The translations under genes were made by a program, and so were the position numbers. From Ectobius pallidus (Eukaryota; Arthropoda; Insecta; Blattodea; Ectobiidae), in NCBI GenBank assembly GCA_964059195.1, contig CAXKWD010000011.1, forward strand, positions 34,648,066 to 34,712,065: a stretch of 64,000 bases of DNA, written 5' to 3'. Each line of letters starts with the position of its first letter. The first letter of the stretch is position 1. Shown piece after piece: positions 43,309 through 53,649 of the stretch. The notes beneath the pieces were generated by a model, which saw only the letters and a program-made list of their open reading frames with translations, searched no databases and was not told the origin of the DNA.

Positions 43309-44192
43309 AAATGTGCTTTGAATTTTTCCTGGTGCTGGTAATATATGATATTTTCCCGGGCTACTAACCAGGTGGTGAATTGGATTAATTCCGACGTTTC
43401 GAAGCCAAACTGAGGCTTCATTGTCAAGGAGAATGAAATGCCGGGATTAGATGGCGTGTATTTATAGGACTGCTGTGAATGGGGACATCCGGATTGGAGA
43501 AAGGATTTGTTGAAGACCAACCAATCAGGAAACAGATGGGTGCTGTAAGAACAGGAGGGAAAATTAGAGAAGTAGAATCGGTCCAAATAAGGGCCAACGG
43601 TCAATAGGTAGTGAAAATAAATTATTATTATATAGGTGGTGGTGGAAACGAGAAAAAATTGGAAAAAAGGGAAACACGGTCCAAATGAGGGCCAATGTTT
43701 TTAATTACTCTGGTGGTTCATTGGAAGGTGTGCGGTTGGCTCGTATGGACCTGAGCGAATCAATAGCATGGAACCAGGCAGGGCTTAGTTGGATACCGCT
43801 GTCTCTATTCATGTTGTTTGGTTCCAACCGGATCTCCACGGCTTCCCTCACCACTCTCTCCCAGAAGTTTCCAATTTTTTTTCTCGTTTCCACCACCACC
43901 TATATAATAATAATTTATTTTCACTACCTATTGACCGTTGGCCCTTATTTGGACCGATTCTACTTCTCTAATTTTCCCTCCTGTTCTTACAGCACCCATC
44001 TGTTTCCTGATTGGTTGGTCTTCAACAAATCCTTTCTCCAATCCGGATGTCCCCATTCACAGCAGTCCTATAAATACACGCCATCTAATCCCGGCATTTC
44101 ATTCTCCTTGACAATGAAGCCTCAGTTTGGCTTCGAAACGTCGGAATTAATCCAATTCACCACCTGGTTAGTAGCCCGGGAAAATATCATAT
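43309..44192. mobile_element. PLE-type insertion made of two ~320-bp inverted arms
   Basis: The left arm (about 43343-43664) and right arm (about 43869-44189) are nearly perfect reverse complements around a ~200-bp unique loop. A 13-bp target-site duplication ATTATTGTAACTG (43296-43308 and 44193-44205) flanks it. The arm ends carry AAGCC/GGCTT hairpins followed by CGAAACGTCGG on the coding sense, like PLE 3' ends. No GIY-YIG or RT ORF is left. The 176-codon ORF 43685-44215 is a by-product of the palindrome. Confidence 0.8.
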
Positions 44193-44205
44193 ATTATTGT
44201 AACTG

Positions 44206-44762
44206 TTGCATCTAACTGCCACAATGTCAATCCTACAAGCAAAGTGAACAGAAATTGAGTAATAGATGGGGAAATGACAAAAAATACAAGTGGACTATCA
44301 CTCAACGGTTCAGAAACAATAAATACATGGGTGGGTTACCGATCTGATGAAAATGTCTATAGTCTGAGAATTGGACTTAGAGGGAAGAAATGGTGGTTTC
44401 CTTTGTTTGCATTTGGAGTGGATGCTGCTTGCCAAAATGCATGGAAGATAATGAGAGCATCACATTATGGTAAAGAATTCACCTACAGCTAATTTCGGAG
44501 CTCTTTTTTTCAAATATACTGTGCTAAGTATGATCTGACACCAACTGAAGGTTATATGGCTGGTACCCCTCTAAATAGAAGAGTTCCAGCAGAAGTGAGG
44601 CAGGGTTCTGATGTAGGCCTACTGCAACATGTTCGAGGCAACTGTTCACAGAGGAGAGGTGCCCCGTATCATCAGCGGACAAGAATCCTATGTAAGAAGT
44701 GTGATGTTGGACTGCATATTCAATGTTGCTATAATTTATATAACAAGAAAAGAATAGCATAA
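44206..44762 (+). pseudogene. piggyBac B transposase, C-terminal part
   Basis: Continues the frame cut by the PLE: VASNCHNVNP, then ORF 44274-44492 (YRSDENVYSLRIGLRGKKWW, then FPLFAFGVDAACQNAWKIMR), the typical insertion-rich C-terminal half. ORF 44556-44762 ends in RTRILCKKCDVGLHIQCCYN, the Cys-rich finger. With the PLE removed, both sides join within one known segment (IVTV-ASN). Together with 42824-43308 it shows that the gene was already deleted or was a short copy. Confidence 0.85.
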
Positions 44763-45033
44763 CAAAGTTAAGAACATAATGAAATTGAGTTTATATTTAA
44801 TGCTAATTCAGTTATTTATATCCATTACATTGTAGCTTTAAAATAAAGTTAAGTTTTAAGTGATTTCCAATTCAGATTATTTTCCTCTTCCATTGACCGG
44901 TCCTATTTTCCCCCTATGGATTAATACAAATTTTTAAATCAAGTACAGTACAATATTTTAGAGGGCATCAGAAGTTAATATGTAGTTCAAATATTTCAAA
45001 ATGTTAATCTTTGTTAGCACGGGAAATAATGGG

Positions 45034-45146
45034 TTAATAAATCATTTTAATTTTATTAATAATTTTACTGAATAAATAAATGTGGGAGCCCATGACCTCA
45101 ACATATATCATATATCATATCATAGCAAAGAAGTTGGCCATCCCTG
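45034..45146. other. Right end of the older hAT element
   Basis: AT-rich DNA ending in AGTTGGCCATCCCTG (45132-45146), the inverse of a CAGGGATGGCCAACT terminus. It is followed by TGCTAGTA as a possible TSD; the left counterpart was not found. Confidence 0.45.
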
Positions 45147-45840
45147 TGCTAGTATATTCCACCAATATTGTCATCATGGTTCACTGTCATTCTCTTATAG
45201 TACATTTAACTAATCTTGGTAATCATGTGCTGCTATACTTGCACAAAATTATCTGTTTGCTAACCAGATGAAAGATAACACAGGCTGCAGTTTCAGGTAG
45301 AGGAACACAAACAGCATTTCTTACTTGAGGGAATCCTTGGTGGAAGAAAAGTCCTGTTATTGCTCAGTAAACCTCATAATGTGTTCAAGTGTATTAACAT
45401 GTGTGTGAAAGTAAAAGAAACTCTGCTAGAAGGAAGTCCAGAATTCCAATACTAGAACAGTTTTTAAAAAAGGGCAAGAGAAATGCTTCAATAGCGAGTA
45501 ACCGTGAGTTAATCCAAAAATAAAAGAGCTGATTCCCATATGGATATGTGTTGGTAATAACTGGACCCAGCACAACCATCATGTTAATATATTATTGTGC
45601 AGTCATCGCCTATCTCCCTTACAATAACACAAATATTGTGTTTTTATGGATTTTATTGGTTTTAATTATTCATTACTAGGTCCAGAATATTAGGTTTTCT
45701 AATCCTTCATTTTAGGTTTTTTATATGCTTAAAACAGGTATTTTTAGGTTTGTTTGTGGAATGGTGTTGCAAAAATTCTTTTTCTACTAGTGCCTATCCA
45801 TTTCGGATGTTTGTGACCATCATAGCTATATCACTTTTGC
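45147..45840. other. AT-rich spacer with TTTTAGG-type words
   Basis: No gene. ATTTTTAGGTTTG, TTTTAGGTTTTTTA and similar words (45690-45755) recur at 48475-48525 (TTTTAGGTCATAAC, CATTTTTAGGTTC). These may be ends of another element. Confidence 0.35.
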
Positions 45841-45849
45841 TTGTTTGAA

Positions 45850-46740
45850 AAAGTTTCTCACTCATGTGTGAAGTCCATGACCTTAATTTTCCAAGCCAAG
45901 ATGTTCTTCATCCTCGTGCTCTTTTACCAGGGATCTTTCCTTGAAGAATGTTCTGTAGCAGTTTATATCCGTTTCCATTTCTCATTATATTGGCTGAGTT
46001 ATTGTAGCTTTCTGCATTTTACTGTATTTGTGACTTCTTTTCTTCATTTTGTGGAGAATGTCGTCGTTAGTAATTTCATCTGTCCATTGCACTCTTAGCA
46101 TTCTCCTGTACAGCCACATCTCAAATGCCTCAAGTCGTTTTCCCATTGTCTCTGTCAAAGTTCAGGTCTCAGCTGCATAGAAAAGGATGGAAAATATGTA
46201 GCAACGTAGAAATCTTAATTTTTGTTTTGATTGAGAAGTGATGGCTCTTGAACACATTAGCCATTTTACAAAACACGGCTCTAGCTTTCTCAATACGGAT
46301 TTTAATTTCATGCGTGTTATCCCATTGGTTGTTAATATTAGTTCCCAGATATAGGCCTATGTATTGATTTGTTCAATAGGTTTACCATTAATGTTAAGAT
46401 GTCTTTTCTTGCTGATGACTATTAACTTTGTTTTACTTATGTTGACTTTTAACCCATAACGTTCACTACTTTCGTTGATTCGGGATACAAGATGTGGATC
46501 ACTATTTAAGCTGTCAGCAAATATTACAGTATCATCAACATGCCGGATGTTGTTCAGCTTCTTTCCATTCAAGAGGATTCCTCCTCCTACATTTTCAAGG
46601 GCTGCTTTGAATATATAATCTGAATAAAAATTAAATATCAGTGGCGACAGAATATAGCCCTGTCTCACTCCTCGGTATATCTTGAATGTGTAAGATGTTT
46701 CATTTTCTACTATCACTGCAGCATATTGATTCCAATGTAG
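45850..46740 (-). pseudogene. RTE-type LINE reverse transcriptase remnant
   Basis: The minus-strand ORF 46357-46716 encodes FKIYRGVRQGYILSPLIFNF, then GKKLNNIRHVDDTVIFADSL (catalytic YADD changed to HVDD), and YGLKVNISKTKLIVIS. Downstream on the minus strand, broken frames carry AVFCKMANVFKSHHFSIKTK and other C-terminal words to about 45850. The changed catalytic motif and stops make it a pseudogene. Confidence 0.82.
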
Positions 46741-47057
46741 ATTAATTATGAACTGGAGAGCTTATCATCCTTCCCACTATTTTTTAGCACCTTTTCCATC
46801 TTGTAATGCTGTAGGCCTACTCTATCAAAACCCTTTTGATAATAAAACAGGCATAAACCTCACAATTCATGTCTCTACACCTCTGAAATAAGATTTTGAT
46901 GAAACAGTAACTTACTTAAATCACCAAAATTTTAATTTGCCCTATTTTAATGAGGATTATTTACACATTTTACTTGATATTTTCAATACAATTGCAGTAG
47001 ACAACTACATACATTCCGAAATTTTCTGGCATGAATGATTTTCTGTTGCCTTTTAGT
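46741..47057. other. AT-rich spacer
   Basis: Nothing recognised beyond one RT-flanking stretch. Confidence 0.4.
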
Positions 47058-47111
47058 TTTTATAATACGTAAACACTTGACGTTGCAAACTATGATTAAC
47101 TTGGATGATCC

Positions 47112-47147
47112 GGACGGCTGTTTCGCACTATTTTAGTGCACCATCAG
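47112..47147 (-). ncRNA. Hammerhead ribozyme-like core
   Basis: The minus strand reads CTGATGG (consensus CTGANGA with the last A changed), then the perfect stem GCACTA/TAGTGC with AAA loop, then GAAACAGCCGTC. The last part is GAAAC, a four-base loop, and GTC. This fits the very short helix III and the GUC cleavage triplet of PLE hammerheads. A pairing 5' strand for helix I was not found upstream, so a single-unit ribozyme is doubtful; a neighbouring copy could supply it. Confidence 0.5.
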
Positions 47148-47149
47148 TG

Positions 47150-48033
47150 GTTTCCAAACTGCTACTGGGTTCTTGTGTTGAGGGCCTAGGTGGCGTGAGT
47201 GTTGTGTTGGTCTCGAAGGGGTGGGAGTATTTGGTGGGGTTTGAATGTCTGGTATTGTGTCAAAGAGTGTGTGACTAAAATTGTGGCTGGTCGTTCAATA
47301 TAGATGTTGGGTGCTTTTTGTGTGTTTGTATATTTCTAGTTGTTAGATTGCGTTTAGTTTGCAGCTTTTGTGGAGTGTGTTTAGAATTTCCTTGTTGGTG
47401 TCTGTTAGTGTAGTTGTGGTTTGTGTCTAGTAAATGTTCTGCATAATTTGATTTTGTGTTGTGGGGGTATTTGGTTGCTTTGGTTCAATTGTGTTTTGAA
47501 AGATCTGCCGGTTTGGCCTTTGTAGAAGCTGGGACAATTATTGCATTTTAGTTCGCAACTCCAGTTTGTTGTAGTTGTCTATATGTGTGCTTTCTCTATT
47601 AAGTTTTTTTTTAGTGTGTTGTTTTTAGGCTATGTTGTATTTGAGTTTTTTGAAGGATGATGCCGTTTTGTGGATTTTCTTGCCATAATATAAGAGTGTG
47701 ATGTCTTCTTCTTCTTTTTTTTTTTCCTTTCTTTCTTTTTGTTTTTTTGTTTCTTTCTTCCCCTTTTCCTTGGGGTTGTGTTTGTTTGCTCGGTTTGCAT
47801 TTAGTTTTCCTGAGTACTCCATCTGCCATAGTAGGGTTGTATCCATTTTCTTCAGCTATGTATCTGATTGTTTTTAGTTCAGTTTTGAAGTCTTCCTTCT
47901 CAATTGGTATATTGAGTAAATATTGGTGAATTGTGAAGTGGTATGCTGCATGTTTGTTTGTGTTTGTTTTGTTGGGTTGTTGGATGAGATGAGATGCACT
48001 AAAATAGTGCAAAACGGCCATCCGGATCACCAA
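47150..48033 (-). pseudogene. PLE RT C-terminus and GIY-YIG pseudogene
   Basis: ORF 47611-48033 carries HAAYHFTIHQYLLNIPIEKE, then DFKTELKTIRYIAEENGYNP (the HKxAAxH / IPMxxExFxxELxxI pattern of PLE RT ends), followed by a Lys-rich expansion. The GIY-YIG motif follows in other frames around 47490-47570 (KCNNCPSFYKGQTGRSFK). Frameshifts and the simple-sequence expansion at 47700-47770 show decay. Confidence 0.75.
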
Positions 48034-48085
48034 AGGTAATCCTAGTTTGCAACTTCAACTCAATCATGAATGGACACCCATGCAT

Positions 48086-48589
48086 ACAGCTATGTTTTTT
48101 AATACTTTTTTGTATGATGAAAAAGTTTGGTCAAAGCAACATGTCAATGGAGCGTACTTCCTTGAAGCTAATGTTGTAGGTTCCAGGGCTATTTTCCTTG
48201 TAGTACAGAACAGATGTTCATGTCTCCAAAGCCAGGATTTTGTTAAACAGTTGTCTGCAACTTTGAATTACATGCAACTTCCATATGTGTGGGTACTTTT
48301 CTGGAAACACTGCCAAATATATGCAGAGCATCCTTGAGGGACACTTGGAGGATAGCTTGTAAATGTCTAAAACTTGCTTTCATATATGCAACGGAGTAAT
48401 CGAAAGTATTCTGTATAACTTTTGATTTTGGAATGAAGAAAGTTTTATCATTCATGAAAAATCAAAACAGCAATTTAGGACATTTTAGGTCATAACACCT
48501 CATTTAGGCATTTTTAGGTTCACTTTCTTCAAGAAATGTGAAATGCTTATATATCTTAAAACTAATTAAATATCATCCTAAAAAGCCTG
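48086..48589. other. Unassigned sequence with a 96-codon ORF
   Basis: ORF 48047-48337 begins in the PLE end and has no recognised domain. TTTTAGG words follow at 48475-48525. Confidence 0.35.
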
Positions 48590-48820
48590 ATTACATGCTA
48601 AATTCATAAGTATTTACTAAATTGTCACAGTGAATATAAGTTAAGGTCTGAATCCTCGTAAGAAAAATTCTGATTATATTACCTATGATAATTATTCATT
48701 TAATCATTACTTTTTTCAAAATAAGTTTAGTGAAAACTGTATTTAAATTTGCCAGTTTTACAATGTGTGAAGTCAGGATTTAATCTCCTCTGTGTTCTAT
48801 AGCAGCATTTAAATCCCAGC
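48590..48820 (+). repeat. Dispersed repeat R3, copy 2, left part
   Basis: TATATTACCTATGATAAT, AAATTTGCCAGTTTTACA and GCATTTAAATCCC match 41380-41600. The copy resumes at about 50320. Confidence 0.6.
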
Positions 48821-48926
48821 AACCGTATTTTTTGGTAAAATAAAAAGCTGATGTCAGCTACCCTCTATTCCAAGAGTATTTTGCAAGATAATTTTTTTTA
48901 AGTTCATTGACCTTGTACCTGCGTAC

Positions 48927-49510
48927 AGTGTAGATAGAACTATTGAAAGGATCTTTTCAGATTATAAAAGAATTGGGAAGGAAAAGAAAGATAAAATGGA
49001 GTGTGCGGGGGTGTACTCAATCTCTTGTAAGGATTGTGAAGGGGTATACATCGGAGAGACAGGAAAGACATTTCATACAAGACTTAAGGAGCATAAAAGA
49101 GATGTTAGTTACGGGAGGACAAATACGGGACTTAGTCAACACATGGCCGATGAAAAGCATGGTATTGGTGATATGGAGATTGTGAGAGTAGAATACGATT
49201 TGGAGAAGAGAAAAATATGTGAGGCTTGGAATATTATCAATAATGAAGGGCCTAGTTTGAATAGATATGGAGGAGACCTGGGTGATGAGTGGATGGATTT
49301 ATTAAGAAGGTTAAAGAAAAGGAGAAATAAAAATTTTGAGTTAAAATTTCCCGTGCCACCGACAGGTGACAGAAGAGGTCGATTACAACATTCCTGTGGA
49401 ATGGATTCGGGAGCATGGTAGGAATACCTTGTTTTGTGATGACGCAGTCAGAGGGCAGCATGGGTTTTCTACAACCTCGTCCACCCCCTTGGCAGTTCAT
49501 GCTGAGGTAG
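48927..49510 (+). pseudogene. PLE GIY-YIG endonuclease (frameshifted near the end)
   Basis: Open from about 48927 (DRTIERIFSDYKRIGKEKKD) through GVYSISCKDCEGVYIGETGK, then RLKEHKRD, NTGLSQHMADEKH and GGDLGDEW to about 49370. One frameshift then moves the remaining C-terminus (NIPVEWIREHGRNTLF) into another frame, stopping at about 49515. All GIY-YIG key residues (GVY, GVYIG, R, H, E) are present before the frameshift. The C-terminal frame break and lack of RT make it a remnant. Confidence 0.82.
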
Positions 49511-49515
49511 TAACC

Positions 49516-49550
49516 TGAGGAAGGCCAGGCGGAGTGGTTGAAACGTTGTT
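49516..49550 (+). ncRNA. Hammerhead-like hairpin at the PLE 3' end
   Basis: CTGAGGA, stem GGCCA with TGGTT (G-U pairs allowed) around a seven-base loop, then GAAACGTTG. It occupies the same place and has the same flanks as the hairpin at 37990-38030, but a different stem sequence. Confidence 0.5.
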
Positions 49551-49619
49551 TTAGAAGTTTAAATTATCCACTGAAGCAAAGTTTTTATTATCTAAGTTTT
49601 GAATTATATAATTTTTTTA

Positions 49620-50315
49620 TACAATCAAACTGCATTGTACACACACAAAATTTATGGGAATGCTACGACACACTGCATGCTGTGTTCTTTTTCATAATCA
49701 CGAAAAATGGCCATATCTGAGGCTGTAATGTTCTTAACAACCTACAGAATTCATATATATGTAAACTCAGTTTGTTGCTTCAAAATGAAATAAAACCCGT
49801 GAAAAAATGGGAACTTATTCTTGCTGTTAGTAAGATAGCCATCTGCAAACAAAAGTGTCAACTACGGTGGATAAAATATGAAATCTGTTTAATCTACACT
49901 CTTTGCCACAATCTAACATAGGCATCCCAAACTTTGCACAGAGACAGCAGAAAAGGAGTGAATCGTGATCACTGAATAGCGAGCATTAATCAGTCTTTGC
50001 TGTAATTGATCGCGAGTATCGATAATTTCTTTGCAGCCATAGAAGCAAGCTATAAGAATTGAAAGAAAAAATTACACTAAAACAAAAATATTAATAGGAT
50101 TTTAAATCAAATTTTTGTACACATTTTTCAGTTTACATATGAACTGTATATATGTTGTGCATATTTCACGCTTATTTAACATTTTGCACAGACAAACAAA
50201 TTTCATGACATTTCTTGGAATCAGTTTGATATTTTAACGCATGTACAAAACTAAATATAACTAAGGAAAGCTGTTTCGTAAAATTTCATTGCTGTTACCA
50301 AAATGTACTGTCCCT
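49620..50315. other. AT-rich DNA within the split R3 copy
   Basis: Nothing recognised. Confidence 0.4.
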
Positions 50316-50319
50316 ACCC

Positions 50320-50540
50320 ATCACTGAAGGGTTAATTACAAATATTTCTCATTGTTTTGTTACAGGAGTGCCATGGCCAGCAGAGAATATGAGATGTTTG
50401 TGTTGCTGACATATAGGGCAGCAAGCTAGGGAAGTTTGAAGGTGTTCTACCCAGAGCTAATTCATGTGATTAACATGTTTCACCACAAGCAGCACACATG
50501 GACAGAATTCTAAAAGTATGTAAATTTTCATAGTATTTAT
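50320..50540 (+). repeat. Dispersed repeat R3, copy 2, right part
   Basis: ATCACTGAAGGGTTAATTAC, TCTCATTGTTTTGTT, GCCAGCAGA and GTTGCTGACA match 41610-41700. Confidence 0.65.
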
Positions 50541-51185
50541 TTAATTAATTATTTTCTTCCCTGTGGTGAAGATACGTGTTCTCTTGCATAACCAGAGGTG
50601 GATACATAACCAATAATCCGGGGGTTTAGAGACAAAATTGGTCATTTTCACATATCTACATCGATACTGACTTTGAGAATCAATATATAGGCCTACAATG
50701 GAATATCTATCTTGTACCGTTACAGAAATAGTGTGTTGCATATCTACAAATGAACATTACTTTTTAATGTCACAACAATGTATCACCTGATACATTACTT
50801 TGGCTCCATATATTACATATTATGTTATAAGCTATGGTGTTTAATGATATAACAGCATATGTCCAGATCCTTCGGTTTGCCTCCGAATATGGATCATGCT
50901 TTTGAAGATATGATACCAAAATTCAAGTTAATAAATCGAAATTTCACTCTAAAATTTCAGTACAAACTAAATATCCTTGTAACATGAAGATTTATGAATA
51001 CAGAAATCTAAACAATGAGAGGAAAATTGTAATAAAAGCTGCTTTTGACACTGGAATTGTAGTAGTAGAATAAAACAATGACCGTAATATTTCAGGGCAA
51101 AATTCAGTTAGTAATATAGAACCAATTTTAGTAAATATAAATTATGAAGTTCCAGGGCTTAACCAAAGATAAAATGTAGACAAAA
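50541..51185. other. AT-rich DNA
   Basis: No gene recognised. The right end may hold the decayed 5' part of the transposase-like gene that follows. Confidence 0.4.
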
Positions 51186-51189
51186 ATAA

Positions 51190-52770
51190 GAAAAAAATTA
51201 TCGACAACAAGGATAACCCTACTTTTCTGCAAAAGGCAATTCTAATGCTGGATGGTCAAGTAAACGGAAAGATTGCTTAAACTGTGTAACTAAATGCAGA
51301 TCAAAATTTTCTGGGACTGATAGGCTAGAAATTTATGAACAATTATAAAATTTTGGTGATATAGAAATCAGCAGTTGTAAGTTCCCTTTTCAAGAAGGAA
51401 GAAACACAAAGTAAAAGGACTTCCTGCAGGATCTTCTTGGAGAAAATTTAAAAATAAATACTTTTTAACCAAGGATAGTAGAAAAGTGCTAATTTGTCAG
51501 GCTTTCTTTCTTACAACATTTGATTTGTCTGAATCATTCATCCATCAAGTGCTGTTTAAAAGGAATGAACATAACATAATTTCAAGAGATGAAAGGGGAT
51601 GGCACAAATCAGCTGTGGCTAAGTCAGGTACTCTAAACGAAAGAATTAGATCCCATATTAATAGTCCCAAAATTACCTCACGATCTACCAGAAAAGATTC
51701 GGAGAAGTACAGGTCTCATAAATTGAATCTTTGGAAAATGTTCAAACTGTATTTTGAAAACTATTCACTCCTGAAAATGAAGAATCACTTTAAACGTTTT
51801 TACCGCTGAATTTAATTTATCCTTCCATGTGCCTAAAAATGATTGTGCGATACATGCTATAGATTTTCTCACATGACTGCCACGAGAAGGAGCTCAATTG
51901 TCATGATCAGGATGTTTAAATTTAATGGAATGTTTAGCCAGGGCAAAAAATGACAGTATTAAGGAAAAAGTGGCATCTGGAAGAACTTATTGAGCTGAAT
52001 TTGATCTGGAAACCACCTGTTACTCTCCAAGACAAATGCTAATGCTTTACTTTAGCAAAGAATGGCTGTGTAGGACCTAACTGTATATAATACAACTTTG
52101 AGTGAAGCTGAATGCTATATGTGGAGGGAAAGAACTTCTAAACATGGGTCTGCAGAAGATGCTGCAAAGAAATGTAGATGGCAAGGATTGAAATTTATTT
52201 CCTTTCCTGCACATGTGTCAGACAAATCAAAAATATAAATGTTTCTGTTATGTTTCTGCATGATCTTAAGATTCTTGATATCCCTTTCATCAATCATATG
52301 TTCATAAATGGAGTGTGATTCCGTTCATGCATCAATAGAGAAAAGGAAAAATTCTTGACATATTTGAACCATCAGGATGGTTCACTGCTGTCAGAATGAC
52401 GAACAAAAATACCATGCGACTGAAATTCAACAGAAAGATTCATTTGACTTTCCAGAACTGAGACATCACAAGATAAAATAGACTATTTGACAGTGATGAG
52501 AATTACATCAACTGACGGAAGATGACTGTTCCAGTACAGAAAAGAAGAGCAAGATCTAATTTTTTAAGTACAGCAACACTTCAGAAGAATTTAGAAGAAT
52601 ACAAATTGCTCACAGGAATAGAACAAGATTGCAAGGTTTTTTCTCACTACTTCAGCCATAGTAATCTTCTCAAGTTCGTATTCAGAAAGGAATGCTTAAG
52701 TATCTCAAAGATCTATGCAATGTGGGGATTATTCCTGAGCAATTTCATCAGTTCTAGGAGTTATTAATGA
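51190..52770 (+). pseudogene. Decayed DDE-type transposase-like gene of an insect-wide family
   Basis: The order of broken frames fits a family of transposase-like insect proteins that begins with a Cys-rich module and then a FL-TL-IS..-I..AL-KR segment. ORF 51486-51809 has CQAFFLTTFDLSESFIHQVL, FKRNEHNIISRDERGWHKSA, RIRSHINSPK and LNLWKMFKLYFE. Later frames carry SEAECYMWRERTSKHGSAED (about 52100-52155), FISFPAHVSDKSK, and MECDSVHASIEK (about 52310-52345). These sit where the D...H/D-S-H motifs of that family lie. Multiple stops. The family was recalled from pattern, not from a search, so treat the assignment as tentative. Confidence 0.5.
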
Positions 52771-53535
52771 ACAATGTAACAATTCGTGAAGACCAGAATT
52801 TAATGAAGACTCTCAAGGTGGTGATGATTGAAGTGTATTCCTTTTTTTAATAGGAGGTTTTTTTGTTTATTTCAATGAGATCTGAACAAAATACTACTTC
52901 AGTAATTTTATTCAGGTTTGCTTATTCTAGTATTTTATATATTTTGTCATATTATCAGTACCATTTAAACAATAGCAGTACCCTACATATTTAACAAATT
53001 TTATTTGACTGTAATTTTCACTTACTGTTTAATAATAAACCAAAATGTAACTTGCAAAAAAATACCTTTGTTTACAGCATATCTGCAACAGAGCATGACG
53101 TTTTTCGTGTGTAATGCTTAGATACCCTAATAGCAATGAATTATCATATATATGGTCCACAAGCACATAGGTGGTAACATTGCTAGTGTTACTGTTGTTG
53201 CAAAACTACTTCTGTATTTACCGTATCTCAAAACATAAATTTTCTAGATATGTTGTTATACTGTCTCTAGACCCCCGAATCTAATTTATGAATAGATAAG
53301 AAACTGAATTCAGTTGGCACCACTGGCGTATGGCTATAATGTTCTGCTACAATAACTTATGAAGGAATAAAAGTAAAATAAAACCCATCTATTTACAGAC
53401 GTTACAATTTTCTTAAAGCCACAAATTCACTGACTTTAATTTATTTTCGAAAACCTAATTAAAGTTCCTCTTATCACGGATTTAGTGTAGGCCTAATTAT
53501 ATATAGGCCTACAGATAGAACAACACTCGCTCTAT
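52771..53535. other. AT-rich DNA
   Basis: Nothing recognised. Confidence 0.4.
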
Positions 53536-53539
53536 CGAG

Positions 53540-53620
53540 TAAGTTGGCAAGGTGGTGTCGTCTTGGACTCTGATTTGGGAGGTCCCAAGTTCAAACCTCG
53601 TGGTTTCCCCAGTTGTAAAG
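53540..53620 (+). repeat. Possible tRNA-derived SINE head
   Basis: GTTGGCAAGGTGGTGTCGTC with a downstream B-box-like AAGTTCAAACCTCG and about 50 bases between them fits a Pol III head. It is a lone copy. Confidence 0.35.
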
Positions 53621-53649
53621 GAAGACAAATGTCTGATTGAATATTTCAC

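Larger units (their letters stand above)
42367..45033 (+). mobile_element. piggyBac element B, interrupted by a PLE
   Basis: TTAA at 42363-42366 and 45034-45037. Ends CCCGTGAATTC on the left and, inverted, CCCATTATTTCCCGTGC on the right; the similarity beyond CCC is weak. The left end contains TGAATTCTCGTTG twice in tandem. Length without the PLE insert is about 1.77 kb. It lies inside hAT sequence. Confidence 0.72.
47058..48085 (-). mobile_element. Penelope-like element remnant with hammerhead-like end
   Basis: Same family as 22260-22951. The inverted ends share ACTTGACGTTGCAAACTA-like words on the left and GGTAATCCTAGTTTGCAAC on the right. The minus strand encodes PLE RT/linker (NKHAAYHFTIHQYLLNIPI) and GIY-YIG (KCNNCPSFYKGQTGRSFKTQ). 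A GAATGGACACCCATGCATAC tail on the right matches (inverted) the left tail of the other copy. No target-site duplication was found. Confidence 0.75.
48901..49607 (+). mobile_element. 5'-truncated Penelope-like element
   Basis: Contains the GIY-YIG ORF and a hairpin with CTGAGGA/GAAAC at its 3' end. ATAATTTTTTT-type words at 48888-48900 and 49608-49619 may be a target-site duplication, but they are low-complexity. It is related to the PLE at 37 kb by protein and hairpin but not at the DNA level outside conserved words. Confidence 0.75.

Noticed and set aside
43685..44215. 176-codon ORF
   Set aside because: It runs over the loop and right arm of the inverted PLE. Part of it repeats the antisense of ORF 43242-43604. 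A by-product of the palindrome.
47611..47846. Lys-rich ORF as a host nuclear protein
   Set aside because: The N-terminal part matches PLE reverse transcriptase C-termini. The Lys-rich part is a purine-run expansion.
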